From a virus, in the IMG/VR virus record IMGVR_UViG_3300046535_000998, positions 1 to 39,771 of that record: a DNA stretch of 39,771 nucleotides. One strand, 5' to 3'. Position numbers and translations under genes: made by a program. Numbering within the stretch: position 1 is the first letter of the stretch; each line of letters opens with the position of its first letter. The notes under the pieces were generated by a model. It made no database searches and had not been told where the DNA came from. It worked only from the letters and a program-made list of their open reading frames with translations. Shown here piece by piece: positions 37,838 through 39,771 of this stretch.

Positions 37838-38114
37838 CAGGCAGCAGACCGGCGGCAGCGTCGGCGGAACCGGTACCGGCCACGACGGACACCACGGCGG
37901 CGGCATCCTTGGCGACCTCGGCCGCTACGGAATGCTTGGCGATGTAGCCGCAGCCGAACGTGACACCGGCGGTGATCGCGGCCTGAATCAGGCCCTCAAT
38001 GTCGGGCGAAAGCTGACCCTGCACGATGTGCGGAGCCACGATGGAAAATACGAGCGTGGAAATACCGGTCGCCACGGTGGACGCCGTTACCTTGCCGGAA
38101 ATCGGGCCGAGCAT
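37830..38114 (-). CDS. Holin-like membrane protein
   Basis: 94 residues, ATG. Two hydrophobic segments: VATGISTLVFSIVAPHIV (~15-32) and LIQAAITAGVTFGCGYIAKH (~42-61), then a third weak one, AAAVVSVVAGTGSADAAAG. Resembles actinophage holins, which open the membrane for endolysin. Short polar N-terminus. Motif 7 is its promoter. Other small membrane roles are not excluded. Confidence 0.72.
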   Translation of the reverse strand: MLGPISGKVTASTVATGISTLVFSIVAPHIVQGQLSPDIEGLIQAAITAGVTFGCGYIAKHSVAAEVAKDAAAVVSVVAGTGSADAAAGLLPVG

Positions 38115-38152
38115 GTTTCCCCTTTTCTGGTGATGGCGGGTGCCTTACTAAT

Positions 38153-38170
38153 GAGAACCCGCCGGATTCT
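38153..38170 (-). promoter_or_regulatory. Phage promoter motif 7 (holin and kinase)
   Basis: AGAAT-CCGGC-GGGTTCTC, ending 39 bases before the holin-like start and touching the upstream stop. Confidence 0.68.
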
Positions 38171-38403
38171 TACTTGCTTGGGTACATCGCTGCGCCGGCT
38201 GCGACCACGGCGGCCACTACCGAGGCGGGGATTCCGTACCGCCACCGCTCAAGGGAACGGATCCGCGATTCGTGATCGTTCTGCCGTTCCTCGGCGGTCC
38301 GGCTGCTCTGCGCCAGGGAACGCACGTCATCGCGCATTCCTACTAGCTCGTCGTAAATGTCGCGTGCAGAGATCACGACACCTAGGGGGTCCTCGGCGGT
38401 CAT
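38170..38403 (-). CDS. Coiled-coil membrane protein (XhlA-like)
   Basis: 77 residues from ATG 38403, TAATG overlap with the upstream gene. A helical, charged part (DIYDELVGMRDDVRSLAQSS, EERQNDHESRIRSLERW) is followed by a C-terminal span (IPASVVAAVVAAGAAMYPSK), the layout of haemolysin XhlA-like lysis proteins. With the adjacent holin-like gene it may form the lysis pore system. Confidence 0.68.
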   Translation of the reverse strand: MTAEDPLGVVISARDIYDELVGMRDDVRSLAQSSRTAEERQNDHESRIRSLERWRYGIPASVVAAVVAAGAAMYPSK

Positions 38404-38942
38404 TAGCCGTGCACCCACCGGACCGTCAGGGCCGAGCAAATCTCGCCCAGGCACGCCGTCGACAGGGCACCGCCGGAGTTCTGGAATCCCTGCACTTCGA
38501 CATAATCGCCGACGTTGAGGAACACAATTCGGGTCGGGGTCACGGTGGCGGTATTGAAGGTGGCGCCATTGTTGCCGGTGTACCCGTTCGACGCATTGAT
38601 GGCCACGCCATTTACCGTGCACTTTGCGGCGCGGAATCCGGTTGCGTTAGCGCCGAACGCCGCGACCCCCGAAATCTCGTACCAGCCGGCTACCTGCGCC
38701 GTGTACCGGCTGTTGTTGGTGGTGTCGCTGTGGCCCGCATACGGGTCGGTCGTGGTGTTGTTCAGAGAAAGGGACGTCCACGTGTTGTTAGCCAAGCTCT
38801 GCGCTGCGCTCTGCCAGGCATGGCACTGCGGCGGATTCAGCAGGTAGGTAAGCCCGTTGAACACGTTCGCATTCCACAGCGCGGCAGTCATGAAATTGCC
38901 CGGCGAAACCTGCGCCGGAGTAGGGACGGCTAGGCCCGTCAT
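38403..38942 (-). CDS. Tail-tip protein with C1q-like fold
   Basis: 179 residues, ATG. N-terminal VPTPAQVSPGNFMTAALWNANVFNGLTYLLNPPQCHAWQ is the short conserved leader of many actinophage tail-tip proteins; the rest is a jelly-roll (TSLSLNNTTTDPYAGHSDTTNNSRYTAQVAGWYEISGVAAF, VFLNVGDYVEVQGFQNSGG) like C1q/TNF receptor-binding modules. Likely host recognition or tail trimer decoration. Confidence 0.75.
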   Translation of the reverse strand: MTGLAVPTPAQVSPGNFMTAALWNANVFNGLTYLLNPPQCHAWQSAAQSLANNTWTSLSLNNTTTDPYAGHSDTTNNSRYTAQVAGWYEISGVAAFGANATGFRAAKCTVNGVAINASNGYTGNNGATFNTATVTPTRIVFLNVGDYVEVQGFQNSGGALSTACLGEICSALTVRWVHG

Positions 38943-38959
38943 TGGTCACGCTCCGTTGA

Positions 38960-39771
38960 TTAGTAGCTGAATGCGGCGCCGTCGAACTTCGCCGAGCTGT
39001 CCCACGTGGCCGCGTTCGTGACACCGCCGGGCAGCGCCTCGGAAACGGGCGCGCCGGCCGCGTGTGCCTTTGCGAAAGTGCCCACAATCGACAGGGAACC
39101 GGCCGACCATCCGGCCGTTGTGACACCGGGCGCCTTCACCGTCACGGTTTCCGCATTGGCCGTACCGGCGTCCACCAGGAGCACCGTCCCCGCGCTGATC
39201 TGACCGGCCAGCACGCCCGTATTTCCGTCGGTCGGGGCGTTGATATAGAACGCGCCATCGCCCACAGTCACGGCGGCATTGACGGTCGTGTGGAATGCGG
39301 AAATCAGCCCGTACGGCGTCGGGTCGACCGGGGAGAGCTGCAACGTCAAGAACGCCTCGTTCTGGTCGTCTAGCGACCAATCCAAGTGCTCCACGAACAG
39401 GTCAAGCTGAATCGCAGGTGCCGCGCCCGCTCGGCGCATGACCCGCACGCGGGTACCGATCTCCAGCGCAAGGCAGACAGGCCACAGCGAGGGCGTACCG
39501 CCGGGGTGCAGCTTGAGGCCGGTAACGCGGACCTTGGGATCCTTGTAACGGCTCAGCAGGTAGCCGGCTGCCGCGCGGGCCTCGGTCGCGTCCGTGGTGT
39601 CGACGGTCCGGGACATTGAACGCGGGAAATAGGCCGCTTGGCTTGCCGCATCCGTGGCCGTGAACTTCTGGCCCGTACTGTCCTGCGTAACCTCAACGAC
39701 GTTCGCGAGGTGCGTCGAGTCGTAGTCGAGCGTCAGTTCCTCGTACGGGTATTCCCCGAGGTCGCCTCGCT
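38960..39771 (-). CDS. Minor tail protein (C-terminal part)
   Basis: In-frame continuation of the gene interrupted at the left edge; this segment overlaps that part by the 148-base end repeat. Contains WSLDDQNEAFLTLQLSPVDPTPYGLISAFHTT and a beta-rich tail (AVTVGDGAFYINAPTDGNTGVLAGQISAGTVLLVDAGTANAETVTVKAPG), then NAATWDSSAKFDGAAFSY. An internal ATG at 39616 is not the start. Confidence 0.82.
   Translation of the reverse strand, partial: RGDLGEYPYEELTLDYDSTHLANVVEVTQDSTGQKFTATDAASQAAYFPRSMSRTVDTTDATEARAAAGYLLSRYKDPKVRVTGLKLHPGGTPSLWPVCLALEIGTRVRVMRRAGAAPAIQLDLFVEHLDWSLDDQNEAFLTLQLSPVDPTPYGLISAFHTTVNAAVTVGDGAFYINAPTDGNTGVLAGQISAGTVLLVDAGTANAETVTVKAPGVTTAGWSAGSLSIVGTFAKAHAAGAPVSEALPGGVTNAATWDSSAKFDGAAFSY
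39624..39771. repeat. Right copy of 148-base end overlap
   Basis: Identical to 1-148 except T39750, which gives Tyr instead of Phe in the tail protein. Confidence 0.9.

Noticed and set aside
1-39771. 148-base direct repeat as physical terminal repeats
   Set aside because: It falls mid-gene with continuous coding across the join, so an assembly overlap is simpler.

Overview
The window is essentially one complete temperate siphophage genome of an actinobacterium, most likely a Streptomyces phage related to phiC31. The first 148 bases recur at the right end (39624-39771) with a single mismatch, so the sequence closes on itself with a unit of 39,623 bases and the left and right edges lie inside one tail gene. 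The host call rests on the high-GC but not extreme composition, many GTG/TTG starts, a phiC31-type large serine integrase beside a phiC31-like attP core, a phiC31 gp3-like directionality factor, and small genes resembling those of Streptomyces integrative elements.

Layout, transcribed almost wholly on the minus strand (right to left). Late region, 1-15.5 kb: carbohydrate-binding-type tail protein, tape measure, a gp10-like tail completion protein, the two tail assembly chaperone frames (candidate -1 frameshift), tail tube, terminator/connector proteins, HK97-type capsid, protease, portal, both terminase subunits and two HNH nucleases. Upstream of these (15.5-16.4 kb) are eight tRNA genes, preceded by a phage-type promoter motif. 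Lysogeny region, 16.6-21.5 kb: integrase, attP, and a GC-rich patch with a GntR/UTRA regulator on the plus strand and a divergent operon of small cysteine-rich genes. Early region, 21.7-37.2 kb: small modules, a sigma-70-like factor, family A DNA polymerase, primase-helicase, a string of tiny membrane proteins, a resolvase-like nuclease, the directionality factor, endolysin, a RecB/Cas4-like nuclease and a large coiled-coil-rich protein. At 37.3-39.8 kb are a dNMP kinase, holin-like genes and tail-tip proteins.

Two dispersed DNA signals organise the genome. One is a 24-base palindrome with core GGGAAATTTCCC, found 11 times plus one degenerate copy, just upstream of -35-like hexamers in four promoters and elsewhere at gene ends or inside genes: an operator/stoperator network. 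The other is GGAAT-N5-GGGTTCTC, found 7 times, always on the minus strand; six copies lie 25-47 bases before a start codon and the seventh leads into the tRNA operon. One copy precedes the sigma-like gene itself. The simplest model is that palindrome-controlled host-type promoters act early and in lysogeny, while the phage sigma-like protein, possibly autoregulated, reads the second signal to drive replication, recombination, lysis, and tRNA plus late genes. A 96-base near-duplicate sits just upstream of two of these promoters. The protein that binds the palindrome is not identified.
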